53,168 nucleotides of DNA from Gemmatimonadaceae bacterium (GTDB lineage: Bacteria > Latescibacterota > UBA2968 > UBA8231): the NCBI GenBank assembly GCA_002726335.1, contig PBSR01000201.1:1-53168 (forward strand). The letters run 5' to 3'. Under the pieces are notes generated by a model, which saw only the letters and a list, made by a program, of their open reading frames with translations, was not told the DNA's origin and ran no database searches. Below are positions 41,925 to 51,500 of this stretch, piece by piece; the first letter of the stretch is position 1, and the number at the start of each line of letters is the position of its first letter. The position numbers and the translations under genes were made by a program.

Positions 41925-42893
41925 TTACAGACTGAAGGCGTAGACCAGTTTGATGCCCAAGACTTCTCTAATCTGCAGTTTCTCCTGCTTGCCATCCTTC
42001 ATCAGATCCGTGTCGACATCGCTGTCGAATACGAAAGTGGTGTTGATGTTGGCAGAGAGATTCTCGTTTATCTTTCCGTCAATGTTCAGCAGTCCCATCG
42101 CATCGACGTCCGGGTCAGCATACTCGGTGAACAACGTTCCGTGACCGCTGGCGGTGACATTCTTCATCAGCGGTGCCTGAAATACCAGCTTCAGATGCGC
42201 TCCCAGTTCCGACTGGACCGTCTTTCCTTCATTTCCGTACAAGCCACTTGGCAGAGTTTCGTCCAACTCTCGGATGTCCTCGTCCATGATGATCGTCTGC
42301 TTGAGCATGAGAGGGGCGACGATCAATCCCACCATGGGCTTCGGATATAGGTAGCGGAATCCAAGGCCAAGTTCCAGATAGCCGGGTGACAGCAGATTGC
42401 CCGTCTTGATTCCATCATCAGGGTTGCCGCCAAGAGCCTGTACGACGCCTTCGTCGAAGATGTAACTGGGGGCGATCTGCGTCGTCAGATTGGCCAGTGC
42501 ACCAAGCATGATATTGCCCCGCAGATGAAAGCCGGAAACGCCAGCGATGCTCAGTTGGTCGTGACTCTTGCGCACCGGTTCGTCCTCTGTCTTGAACAGT
42601 CCCACCAACCAGCTAGCGGTCAGCTGTGAACCAAAACGACCCCGCTTCTGCCGAAGCTCGGCCAGGACGTCGCCATTGAGCGCCAGAGAAGACTCACCAC
42701 CAGGAGCCCAGTTCGAGAGCGCAGTCTGACTGAACTGCAGAGAATTCTTGAAGTCAACATGGACACCGTCGGGATTGTCCTCGGCCTGCAGGGCCCCGGT
42801 GCCGGCCAGAAGGCCAACGAGGAGGGCAGCTCCCAGGAGGTCGCAGGCCCGTCTCAGGGCCTTCTCAGGCTGCACGGCTTCGTGATCTGTCAT
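41925..42893 (-). CDS. Outer-membrane protein of the DUF3078 type
   Basis: A 322-residue exported protein. A signal segment (LLGAALLVGLLAGTGALQAE) is followed by the DUF3078-like opening NSLQFSQTALSNWAPGGESS. Repeated amphipathic strands follow, including FGSQLTASWLVGLFKTED, YLELGLGFRYLYPKPMVGLI and a terminal strand IREVLGIKLVYAFSL, pointing to a beta-barrel. This family is known mainly from Bacteroidetes and relatives and has no assigned substrate. It is the last gene of the minus-strand NRPS operon, 165 bp after the PPTase gene, so it may have its own promoter. A role in export or uptake of the peptide is a guess. Confidence 0.72.
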   Translation of the reverse strand: MTDHEAVQPEKALRRACDLLGAALLVGLLAGTGALQAEDNPDGVHVDFKNSLQFSQTALSNWAPGGESSLALNGDVLAELRQKRGRFGSQLTASWLVGLFKTEDEPVRKSHDQLSIAGVSGFHLRGNIMLGALANLTTQIAPSYIFDEGVVQALGGNPDDGIKTGNLLSPGYLELGLGFRYLYPKPMVGLIVAPLMLKQTIIMDEDIRELDETLPSGLYGNEGKTVQSELGAHLKLVFQAPLMKNVTASGHGTLFTEYADPDVDAMGLLNIDGKINENLSANINTTFVFDSDVDTDLMKDGKQEKLQIREVLGIKLVYAFSL

Positions 42894-43058
42894 TGTGTTC
42901 TATCCCGTTCATGGGTGGTATGAAAAGACGCAGATGTCTTGGGCACTGGATATCCTGTGCGAACTGACGCTGTAAGGAAACCTAACTCAGCTTGAGTAGC
43001 ACTATCAAATGGTACTGCGGGCACGGAGACACTGCCTGATGTCAGATTCAGGATGGCT

Positions 43059-43811
43059 TTACGCAACTTCCCCGCAATCGACCAGTTGCCACGGTGCTTC
43101 GGCAGTGATCGCTGCCTTGTAGCAGCCAAGCAGATCGAGGGAGGCGAGCGACCATCTTGCAGCGGTCCCGTCCCGAACGGTCAGCAGTCTGGCCGGCTCA
43201 CCGGGGCGGAGGGTTACCTGAAAGGAATCGAGTGGGCAACTGAGCCCTTTGCCCTTCGCTTTGATGAACGATTCCTTTCGCGTCCAGCAGTTGTAGAAGC
43301 CTTCGGCGCTCTGCTCGGTTGGCAGCGATCTGTAGACCGCCGCCTCTTCGGGAGAGAAGAAACCTGCAGCGATCTCGTCGTGGTCTGGCAAAGCGCGGTC
43401 GACTCGTTCGACATCGATACCAACAAGTCGGTTGCGTGTCAGGGCGTAGACGGCCATCCCAGCCGTGTGGGACATGTTGAACTGGAGGGTTCCGTCGCCA
43501 CATGAGGGCGGCAGCGATGGCTTGCCGTACGTATTCGTTTCGTAGGTGATGTCCCCGGTCGACGACAGGTCCAGGTACATAAAGAGAAGCTGCCGCAGGA
43601 CACCATGGGAGATGATGTAGCTACAGCGGTCCTTCTCAAAGTGGAACCGTGCGGCACGCTCGATCTCAGCCGCAGACAGGAGATGGCCCAATTCGGTGAG
43701 GCGAGGATCTGTCTCTGTCATCCGCGTGAACCAGAAGTGCACTTCGTGGCCGGGAAGCTCCCTGCGAGGCCGCTGACCGATGGTCCGACCACCAGGTTCG
43801 ACGGGAGACAT
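43059..43811 (-). CDS. Sfp-type 4'-phosphopantetheinyl transferase
   Basis: A 250-residue enzyme that converts apo carrier proteins to the holo form with coenzyme A. The family motifs are all present: YGKPSLPP, LQFNMSHTAGMAVYALT, the magnesium-binding VGIDVERVDR, and FYNCWTRKESFIKAKGKGL. Length and layout fit the Sfp group used by NRPS/PKS systems rather than AcpS. It follows the aminotransferase gene by 9 bp in the NRPS operon and would activate the PCP domains of both NRPSs. Confidence 0.95.
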   Translation of the reverse strand: MSPVEPGGRTIGQRPRRELPGHEVHFWFTRMTETDPRLTELGHLLSAAEIERAARFHFEKDRCSYIISHGVLRQLLFMYLDLSSTGDITYETNTYGKPSLPPSCGDGTLQFNMSHTAGMAVYALTRNRLVGIDVERVDRALPDHDEIAAGFFSPEEAAVYRSLPTEQSAEGFYNCWTRKESFIKAKGKGLSCPLDSFQVTLRPGEPARLLTVRDGTAARWSLASLDLLGCYKAAITAEAPWQLVDCGEVA

Positions 43812-43820
43812 CGCGCTGAT

Positions 43821-45101
43821 TCAGGTGGGATCTGCGAGGGCGGAACGGAGGCTCCGCTCGAGAATGCTCAGGCCCTCATCCAGTTCATCTGCCTCGATCA
43901 CCAGAGGTGGCAGCAGCTTCAGCACATTGTTGCCCGGACCGCACAACTCGATGATGAGACCGCCGGCGAAGGCATGCCGGACCACTGCCGCCGCAACAGC
44001 CGGATCAGGCAATTCCAGCCCCTGGATAAGCCCATATCCCCGATGCCTCAGCCCAGCCTCGGGGAGTGATTGGCACAACTCCTCCAGTCGCTGGGAAACG
44101 GTGGCACCTTTCGCCCGGATCTCGCGAGCGAAATCCTCGGTTTCCCAATACCCGATGGCCTCCGCAGCAGTGACGAAAGCCAGGTTGTGGCCACGAAATG
44201 TCGCCGTCTCCTCTCCTCGCTTCCACTGATCCAGTTCGGGGCGCATCAGCACGAGTGACATGGGAAGTCCATAACCGCTTATCGCCTTCGACAAGACAAC
44301 GATATCGGGTTGTATATCGGCCGCTTCGAAGCTGAAGAATGTACCCGTTCGCCCACAGCCCACCTGGATGTCATCGACAATCAGCAGAATCTCGAACTCC
44401 CGACACAGAGCTGACAGGTCCTGGAGCCACGGGACGCGTGCGACCTGGACGCCCCCTTCCGCCTGCACGGTCTCCGCGACGATGGCAGCAGGCAGTCCGA
44501 GGCCACTACTTGAGTCTACCAGGAGCTTGCGGATGTGTGCGATGGTGTCCACACCGTGCCCCAGATAGCCGTCAAAAGGGAGAAACGACGCGTTGCTGCG
44601 GTCCAGGAAGGCGTCGTTCCGATAGTGGGCGTTGCTGGTGATGGCCAGAGACCCCAGCGTCAGACCGTGGTACCCGTTGGTGAAGGCAGCGATGTGAGGA
44701 CGCTTTGTGTTGAGCCGAGCGATCTTCAGCGCTGTCTCGATGGCGTTGGTGCCACCTGGACCAGTGAACTGCAGCTTGTAGTCGAGCCCTCGGGGGCACA
44801 GAATTGATGTGACGAACCGTTCCATGAACTGGAACTTGGCCGTCGTCGCCATGTCGAGGCTGTGGATGATTCCATCAGATTCGATGTAGGCGAGAAGAGC
44901 GGCGCGCATGCGATCATTGCTGTGACCGTAGTTGATTGCCCCTGCGCCCGAGAAGAAATCCAGGTAGCGCTTGTCGGCCTGATCGAACAGGCAGGAGCCC
45001 TTGGCTCGCTCGAAGACGGCGGGGAAGGACCGGCAGTAGGAGCGCACCTCCGATTCCCTGAGGGCGATGGGCCCATTCATGTCAAAGTCTTCGGCCATCA
45101 T
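43821..45101 (-). CDS. Diaminobutyrate-2-oxoglutarate aminotransferase (EctB-like)
   Basis: A 426-residue class III PLP aminotransferase very close in sequence style to EctB, which makes L-2,4-diaminobutyrate (Dab) from aspartate semialdehyde and glutamate. Diagnostic stretches are ESEVRSYCRSFPAVFERAKG, YLDFFSGAGAINYGHSND, HSLDMATTAKFQFMERF, LQFTGPGGTNAIETALKIAR, LLIVDDIQVGCGRTGTFFSF and LSKAISGYGLPMSLVLMRPE with the PLP lysine. No ectA or ectC is nearby, and its ATG overlaps the stop of the terminal NRPS gene. It therefore most likely supplies Dab as a building block for the peptide, as in other Dab-containing nonribosomal peptides. Confidence 0.9.
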   Translation of the reverse strand: MMAEDFDMNGPIALRESEVRSYCRSFPAVFERAKGSCLFDQADKRYLDFFSGAGAINYGHSNDRMRAALLAYIESDGIIHSLDMATTAKFQFMERFVTSILCPRGLDYKLQFTGPGGTNAIETALKIARLNTKRPHIAAFTNGYHGLTLGSLAITSNAHYRNDAFLDRSNASFLPFDGYLGHGVDTIAHIRKLLVDSSSGLGLPAAIVAETVQAEGGVQVARVPWLQDLSALCREFEILLIVDDIQVGCGRTGTFFSFEAADIQPDIVVLSKAISGYGLPMSLVLMRPELDQWKRGEETATFRGHNLAFVTAAEAIGYWETEDFAREIRAKGATVSQRLEELCQSLPEAGLRHRGYGLIQGLELPDPAVAAAVVRHAFAGGLIIELCGPGNNVLKLLPPLVIEADELDEGLSILERSLRSALADPT

Positions 45102-48100
45102 CCAGCATCCTGCGTTGCGTCGGTGAGAATCGACTGGATCAGTTGCACGTTACGGTCCAGAGCCGGTTCATAGAGCATCAAGTTATGGGCCCCCTCGCCA
45201 GCGTACGTCGTGAAGGATCCCGACGTCAGTTCGGTCCAGCCGGCGGTATCGGCGACGAGATGTCCCTGCGTGTCCAGGTGTTCGGTGACTGCATTGTCCG
45301 AAAGGATGACATGAAGATCAGCCTGCACGACTCCTGACTCCACGGTCTGGCTGCTGTAGTGGTAATACGCATGGATCTGACGGCACACCTTCTGCCGGAG
45401 AAGGTCGTTGGTGAATCGGGCGCGAAGGCTCTCATGGTCCATGAAATCAAGTGCGATCTGCTCCGCCTCGCCCTCCGGGTAGGTCACTTTGGTCCGACGA
45501 CGCGAGGAGTCGATCATGACAACTGTGTGCACCGGTCTGTTTCGTCGCTCCATCTCCTGTGCGACGCGGAACGCCAGATTGCCGCCGTAGGAGTATCCGA
45601 TGAACAGAAGGGGACCGCTCGTCTTGACGGACTCGATGTGATCCGCATAGTCGCTGATACGTGTTTCGCTGGTGATGAACTGGAACGCGTGTAATCTGAA
45701 GCCTTCGAGGTGGTGAGCGAGCTGGACATAGCTCAGGACATCGCCTGTTCCCGGAGGGAATGCGAAGACGGCAGGACCTCCGCCTGCTGGCGATAGAGGC
45801 ACCAGCACGTCATCGACCTCCTGGATCCCGAATCGGGCCTCTCTCGAGAGTGCTTCGGCCAGGCCTCGAATCGTCGGTGAGCGGAAGGCTGTGGCGAGGG
45901 AGACTTCAATGCCGAAGTGTTTCTGTATGGCGGTGATCATCTTGCTGATCTTGAGGCTGTGACCGCCGGCGTCGAAGAAGCTGTCAGTGGCCCCGATCTC
46001 CCGAACGTCAAGGGTCTCCTTCCAGATCTGTCCAAGGGTTTCCTCGATCGGACCTTCGAGTGGGAGTCTCGGGCTCTGGCTGCGGCCGTCGTCGGTCGAC
46101 GGCTGCGGCAGGCGATGACGGTCCACCTTGCCATTGGCCGTGAGAGGCAGCTGATCCAGAACCACCAGATAGGAAGGGATCATGTATTCCGGCAATACCC
46201 GTCTCAGATTATGCCGGATCTGATCGACGGTCACAGCTTCGGTACCGGTCACGTATCCTGCCAGGATCTGGATACCATCACCCGGATCGGATGCGGTCAC
46301 AACCGCCTGCGTCACGCCGTCGCATCGGTTGATGTGGGTCTCGATCTCGCCTGTCTCCACCCGATGGCCGCGTACTTTGACCTGAGTGTCGGTGCGTCCC
46401 CTAAACTCAAGAGTTCCGTCGGCCAGCCAGCGCCCCAAATCGCCGGTCCGATACAGCCGTTGTCCAGGCGTGAAGGGGTGATCGATGAATCTCTGCGCCG
46501 TGAGCTCCGGATCGTTCAAGTAACCAAGGGCTAGGCCATCACCCCCGGCACAGATCTCGCCCACGCCACCGACCGGTTCATAGGCCTCGTCAAGGATCCA
46601 GACCTCGGTATTGGCCACTGGGGTGCCGATTGGGATGTCACCCGTGTAGGCCTGGTCGATGTGGTGGCATGTGGTGAATGTCGTGTTCTCTGTCGGGCCA
46701 TAGCCATTGATAACACACAGTTCGGGGTATTGCCGCCGCACCTGGTCTACGTGGTGGTTGGAGAGCTTCTCTCCCCCGATCAGGAGCGTCCGAAGTCCCT
46801 CGAAAACCGTAATGTCCCAATCCGCGTACTGATTGAAGAGGCTGGACGTCAGCCAGAGGATCGTCGTGCCCTGCTCACCGAGCAGTCGCTTCATCTCGAC
46901 AAGATCGAGGAGTGATTTCTCCGGCGGTCTGGAGAGCTGGGCGCCGTTCAGCAGGGCTCCCCACAGCTCGAAGGTCGATGCATCGAAGCCGAGGGCCCCG
47001 GTCTGCAGAATGCGATCGCGCGGGGTGATCCGGATGAAGTTTGTGTTGATGACGAGCCGATTGACAGCGCGGTGGGGCACCATCACCCCCTTGGGTTTGC
47101 CCGTGGTTCCCGAGGTATACATGATGTAGGCCGGGCCTTGAGCCGTGCCGGTGGCCTCGACCGCTGCAGCACTTTGGGTGTCGATCGACGAGCGCCCGAA
47201 CTGGTGTTTGATCCGCTTTCCGGCAGCGTGCCCGGGGGGGCACCTGTCGATCCGCATCAGGGCGTCGAAGGTGAACTCCCTGAGTTCACTGGCCTCGTGA
47301 CCGAGCAGCTCAGAATACTCGATGTCGGCGATCTGCGGCAGATCGAAACGCAGATCGTTGAGGAAGGCCCGATTGATGAAGAGCTCGTCAGAGTAGTCGG
47401 TCTTGGTGTGACCCTCTTCGTCCCGATGGGTCCGCTCGTATTGCTCGAGATCTTCGAGGAAACCGTCCCGTAGATCCCGGTCGAAGAGGTTGCCGAGAAA
47501 CAGCCAACCCTTCGGTTTCATCAGTGCAATCGCCTGGGCCAGCACCGAGCGCAGATAGTTGTGGCCGCTGAAACACTGAACGACGGAGTTCACGATGACG
47601 ATGTCGAATTCAGCTTCGTCCAGGGTGTCGACATCGTGGGCGGGTACGGCCTTCAGGCGGACGTTATCCAGACCCAATCGGCGGCGTTCCCCCTCGGATT
47701 TCTCCATGATCGTGGGAGACAGGTCCGTACCGAGGTAATAGCCGACGAGCGGCGCCAGTCGGAACATGCTGATCCCAGAAGAACAGCCGATCTCCAGAAC
47801 CCGGGTCTGAGGAGTGAGTAAGGGTTGCAGCTTCGTGAGGATGTTCTGACCGTATTCGTCCATGACACTGCGACTCAGCCAGTCTCCCGTGAAGCTGCTC
47901 TTCCAGCCGCCACCGGAGATGTCGTCGAACATCTCCTCGCCGACATAGTCCCACACGTCCTGCCGCATCTTCTCGCCCTCCGGCTCGATCTCGTCGCGGA
48001 AATCATCGGCGTCAAGGCAGATGACCCGTTCCAGGCAGGGGCAGTCCCACTGAAGGCTGTTCAGCAACCGGAGATGACGTGTCCAGGATACGAAGACTCG

Positions 48101-48502
48101 CGCCTGTGAATCATTGAGCAGGTACTGGACCCGCTGATGGGGCATACCCTCATCGATGGGGAGATAGACGAGTCCCGCCTTCAGAATGCCAAGAACCGTT
48201 GTGCAGATGTCGTACGTGTGGTCGAGGAGGAAGGTAACGACCGAGTCCGGTGGGAGGTGCTGGGCGATGAGGAAGTGGGCGATCCGATTTGAGCCCTCGT
48301 CCAACTCCCGGTAAGTCCAGCTCCGATCGCCCTGAGTCACAGCAACCGCATTCGGCGATCGATCTGCGGTTTCCTGAAAGACCTGGTGAATCGTCTTGTT
48401 TCTGGGATAGTCAGTGCGGTTGTCGTTCAGCTGACGGATCTGTTCGATCAGATCATCCCGCTCGGAAGATGAGTCGAGCAGATCGAACTGCGAGATCTTC
48501 AC
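45098..48502 (-). CDS. NRPS termination module: methyltransferase-interrupted A domain - PCP - TE
   Basis: A 1134-residue enzyme. The adenylation domain starts near residue 37, and core A2 is LKAGLVYLPID (107-117). A SAM-dependent methyltransferase of about 240 residues (about 185-420, motif I RVLEIGCSSG) is inserted before core A3 (YIMYTSGTTGKPKG, 459-472). The rest follows: INGYGPTE (A5), YRTGD (A7), DTQVKVRGHRVETGEIE (A8) and NGKVDR (A10). The PCP Ser is in DAGGHSL (849), and the C-terminal thioesterase has GYSYGG (Ser 971) and His in GEGAHNLML. The ten-residue specificity code, read against GrsA by eye, is DAFWLGGTFK, valine-like. It starts with GTG inside the stop of the upstream NRPS. 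There is no C domain of its own: the preceding protein ends in one, so the two enzymes must work together. Confidence 0.93.
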   Translation of the reverse strand: MKISQFDLLDSSSERDDLIEQIRQLNDNRTDYPRNKTIHQVFQETADRSPNAVAVTQGDRSWTYRELDEGSNRIAHFLIAQHLPPDSVVTFLLDHTYDICTTVLGILKAGLVYLPIDEGMPHQRVQYLLNDSQARVFVSWTRHLRLLNSLQWDCPCLERVICLDADDFRDEIEPEGEKMRQDVWDYVGEEMFDDISGGGWKSSFTGDWLSRSVMDEYGQNILTKLQPLLTPQTRVLEIGCSSGISMFRLAPLVGYYLGTDLSPTIMEKSEGERRRLGLDNVRLKAVPAHDVDTLDEAEFDIVIVNSVVQCFSGHNYLRSVLAQAIALMKPKGWLFLGNLFDRDLRDGFLEDLEQYERTHRDEEGHTKTDYSDELFINRAFLNDLRFDLPQIADIEYSELLGHEASELREFTFDALMRIDRCPPGHAAGKRIKHQFGRSSIDTQSAAAVEATGTAQGPAYIMYTSGTTGKPKGVMVPHRAVNRLVINTNFIRITPRDRILQTGALGFDASTFELWGALLNGAQLSRPPEKSLLDLVEMKRLLGEQGTTILWLTSSLFNQYADWDITVFEGLRTLLIGGEKLSNHHVDQVRRQYPELCVINGYGPTENTTFTTCHHIDQAYTGDIPIGTPVANTEVWILDEAYEPVGGVGEICAGGDGLALGYLNDPELTAQRFIDHPFTPGQRLYRTGDLGRWLADGTLEFRGRTDTQVKVRGHRVETGEIETHINRCDGVTQAVVTASDPGDGIQILAGYVTGTEAVTVDQIRHNLRRVLPEYMIPSYLVVLDQLPLTANGKVDRHRLPQPSTDDGRSQSPRLPLEGPIEETLGQIWKETLDVREIGATDSFFDAGGHSLKISKMITAIQKHFGIEVSLATAFRSPTIRGLAEALSREARFGIQEVDDVLVPLSPAGGGPAVFAFPPGTGDVLSYVQLAHHLEGFRLHAFQFITSETRISDYADHIESVKTSGPLLFIGYSYGGNLAFRVAQEMERRNRPVHTVVMIDSSRRRTKVTYPEGEAEQIALDFMDHESLRARFTNDLLRQKVCRQIHAYYHYSSQTVESGVVQADLHVILSDNAVTEHLDTQGHLVADTAGWTELTSGSFTTYAGEGAHNLMLYEPALDRNVQLIQSILTDATQDAG

Positions 48503-51500
48503 TGGTCACCTTCCGCCGGTGTCGCTCGAACGACCATGGCGGCGAAGCGGCTGAGGGTTTCCAGATAGCTGGCGATGGTTTCGGGTCGGAACAGACCCGT
48601 GTCATACTCCATATTCAGAATCAGCCGGTCCACATCGTCGAAAGCGAAAAGCGTGAGATCGAACTTGGAGGTGTTGAAGGAAAAGGCGAAGGGTTCGATC
48701 CGCAAACCGCCTGACTCGATAGCAGCCGTAGATCCATCGCTCTCGAACTCCACGTGGACATCAGCATAGTTCTGGAAGGCGAAGACCACGTTGATGAGAG
48801 GCTGTCTGTTGGCGATGCGGTCAGGATTGATCTTCTCGATGATCAGATCGAAGGGATAGTCCTGGTGGTCGTACGCCTCTAGTGTCGAGCGGGAGATGTC
48901 GTCCAACAGTACGTCGAAATCCATATCTGACGACAGGGCGCTGCGAATGGGGAGGACATTGACAAAGAAGCCGATCAGTCGTTCGAGATCGGGATGATTG
49001 CGGCCAGCGACACTGACACCCACACAAAGGTCTTCCTGCTTCGTCAGGCGGAAGAGGAACAGCTTGAACAGTGCCAGCAGAAGGTTGGCGAGCGTCACCT
49101 GCTTTGATCGGGCGACAGTTCGCAGTCCTTCCAGGACTTCACCATCGATTTGCTGCGTCTCGAGGGCTCCGGTGAAGTCACGATCGTCGGTCGGCGGGAA
49201 GTCGAAGGGCAGACGGATGCCTGTTGGGTTGCCCGCGAGTCGTGCCATCCAGTACTTCTCCTCCTCCACGAAAGGCTGATGGTTCTGCCACTCAGAGAAG
49301 TCCTTGTACTGGATGCGCAAGGGTGCCAGTTCGCTGCGTTCAGAGTCTCGAAGAGAATTGAAGATCTGCACCAGTTCGCGGAAGAGGATATTGAGGGACC
49401 ATCCGTCGCCGACGATGTGATGCAGGTTCATCAGGAAGACCCACTTCTGCTGGGCCAGTTGCAGGAGTTTGAGACGAAGCAGTGGCGGCTTGGCCAGATC
49501 GAAGGGGAGAATGGCCTCCCCCTCGATGATGTCGCGGGCATCGCTTTCCGGATCTGCTCGGTCCGTCAGATCCAGCTGTTCGAGTTCGAGGGGGATGGCG
49601 TTCAGAACCTGCTGCTGTGGTACGCCACCGATCTCGACAAAGGCCGTCCGCAGGATCTCGTGCCGTTGTACGATCCGCGCCAGTGCTTCGCCCATGCGCT
49701 GAGTATCCAAATCACCGTGAATCAGATACGCCTGCGGCATATTGTAGGACGCCGCGTCGCCGAGTTGATCCACGAGCCAGAGACGCTTCTGTGCGTGGGA
49801 CAGTCCGTATGTCTGCTGGGGCGGCGCCGGCTGAATTCGCGAAACTCGGTCACGTCTCATGGCATGGCGGATGTATTCGGCCAGGTCGGCAACGGTGAGG
49901 TGCTGGAAGAACTCTCGCAGACCCAGCTTGACATCCATCGTCAGCCCGATGCGCGAGACGATCTGCGTCGCCTTGAGGCTGTGACCGCCGAGTCGGTAGA
50001 AGTCGTCGTGGATTCCGAGATTTTCGACCTGCAGAACGCTGACCCAGATCTCGAGCAGCTCAGATTCGAGCTCGTCGCGTGGCGCCTCACCCCCGGCATC
50101 TGACTGGGTGGCCAACTGCGTGGGGCTGGGCAGGTTGCCTCGATCGAGCTTGCCATTGCGAGTCAGCGGCAATTCGTCGATCGCCACGAACCAGCTGGGC
50201 ACCATGTGGTCGGGAAGGCGAGCTGTCAGCCACTGTCTCAGATCCTCTGTTACCACATCCCCTACGACGTAGGCGGCCAACTCGGCCGCTGGTGTAGCGA
50301 CGACGGCGACCTGCGCGATCCGGGGATGGCTCAGCAAGCAACTCTCGACTTCACCCGGCTCGATGCGGAAGCCACGGATCTTGACTTGGTCGTCACTGCG
50401 GCCGAGGTATTCCACATTCCCGTCGAGCAACCAGCGTCCTACATCGCCGGACCGATACATCCGCTCGTCTGTTCCGAAGGCACCGACCAGGAAACGCTCA
50501 GCGGTCAAGCCGTCATTGTTCAGGTAACCGCGACCGACCCCGGCGCCGGCAATGTACATCTCGCCAGGAACCCCGATGGGCACACGTCGCCCACCTTCGT
50601 CGAGAATGTGAATGCGTGTCCCGAGAATGGGTCTGCCGATCGGGATCTGCGTTGCGCCAGTGGGAATTTCTGCTGCGATGCAGCCGACGGTCGCTTCTGT
50701 TGGACCGTATTCATTGAAGACGCGCAATCCCGACTGCAGGCTGTGGAGAAAGGCGACCTGGTCTGGCAACAGAGCCTCACCACCCACGATGGCTATACCG
50801 ATCCCGTCACCGGACAAGCCAAACTCGCGAATCAGCGAGATATGCGAGGGGGTCAGCTTGAGGGTGTCGACACGACTCCGGCGGCCGAGCATGTCTGCGA
50901 AGATCTCACGAAGATCATCCTCTTCCGGGTACACCGTCAGGGTGTTGCCTCGGACCAGGGGCAGGAACAGGCTCGTGACTGTCAGATCGAATGAAAGCGG
51001 CGAGAACAATCCAAAGTGGCCATCACTGGCCTTGCGGAAGTAGTAGCTGGCGGCCCAGGTCAGGTAGCTGTAGAGGTTGCGGTGCTCCACGACACAGCCC
51101 TTGGGACATCCCGTCGAACCGGAGGTGTAGATCACGTAGGCCGCATCCTCAGCCTGCGGCTGCTGTTCCAGGTCATGATCGTCCTGGCCACCGATTTCCT
51201 GTCCGAGGCGGTCGAGGCAAAGCACCTCAATACCAGATGCCATACCAGATGACGCGGGCCACCGATCAGCCCATCGTGAATCGGTCAGAACTACCTCAAC
51301 GTCGGCATCGGCCAGCATAAAGGCAGCACGATCTGCCGGTTCGGCCGCGTCGATCGGCAGGTACGCGCCGCCGGCCTTGAGAACCCCGAGGACCGCAACG
51401 ACCATGTTCTCGCTACGGTCGAGGATGATGGCGACCCGTTGTTCGGAGGCAACAGCATATTGCGATCTAAGGTGTCGAGCCAGCTGATTTGCTCGGCGAT

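Noticed and set aside
43821..45101. An ectoine biosynthesis cluster
   Set aside because: Only the ectB-like gene is present; its neighbours are NRPS and PPTase genes, so Dab supply is the better explanation.
49150..50103. A 317-codon plus-strand frame inside the NRPS region
   Set aside because: Antisense to C and PCP domain sequence with clear catalytic motifs; its own translation is not protein-like.
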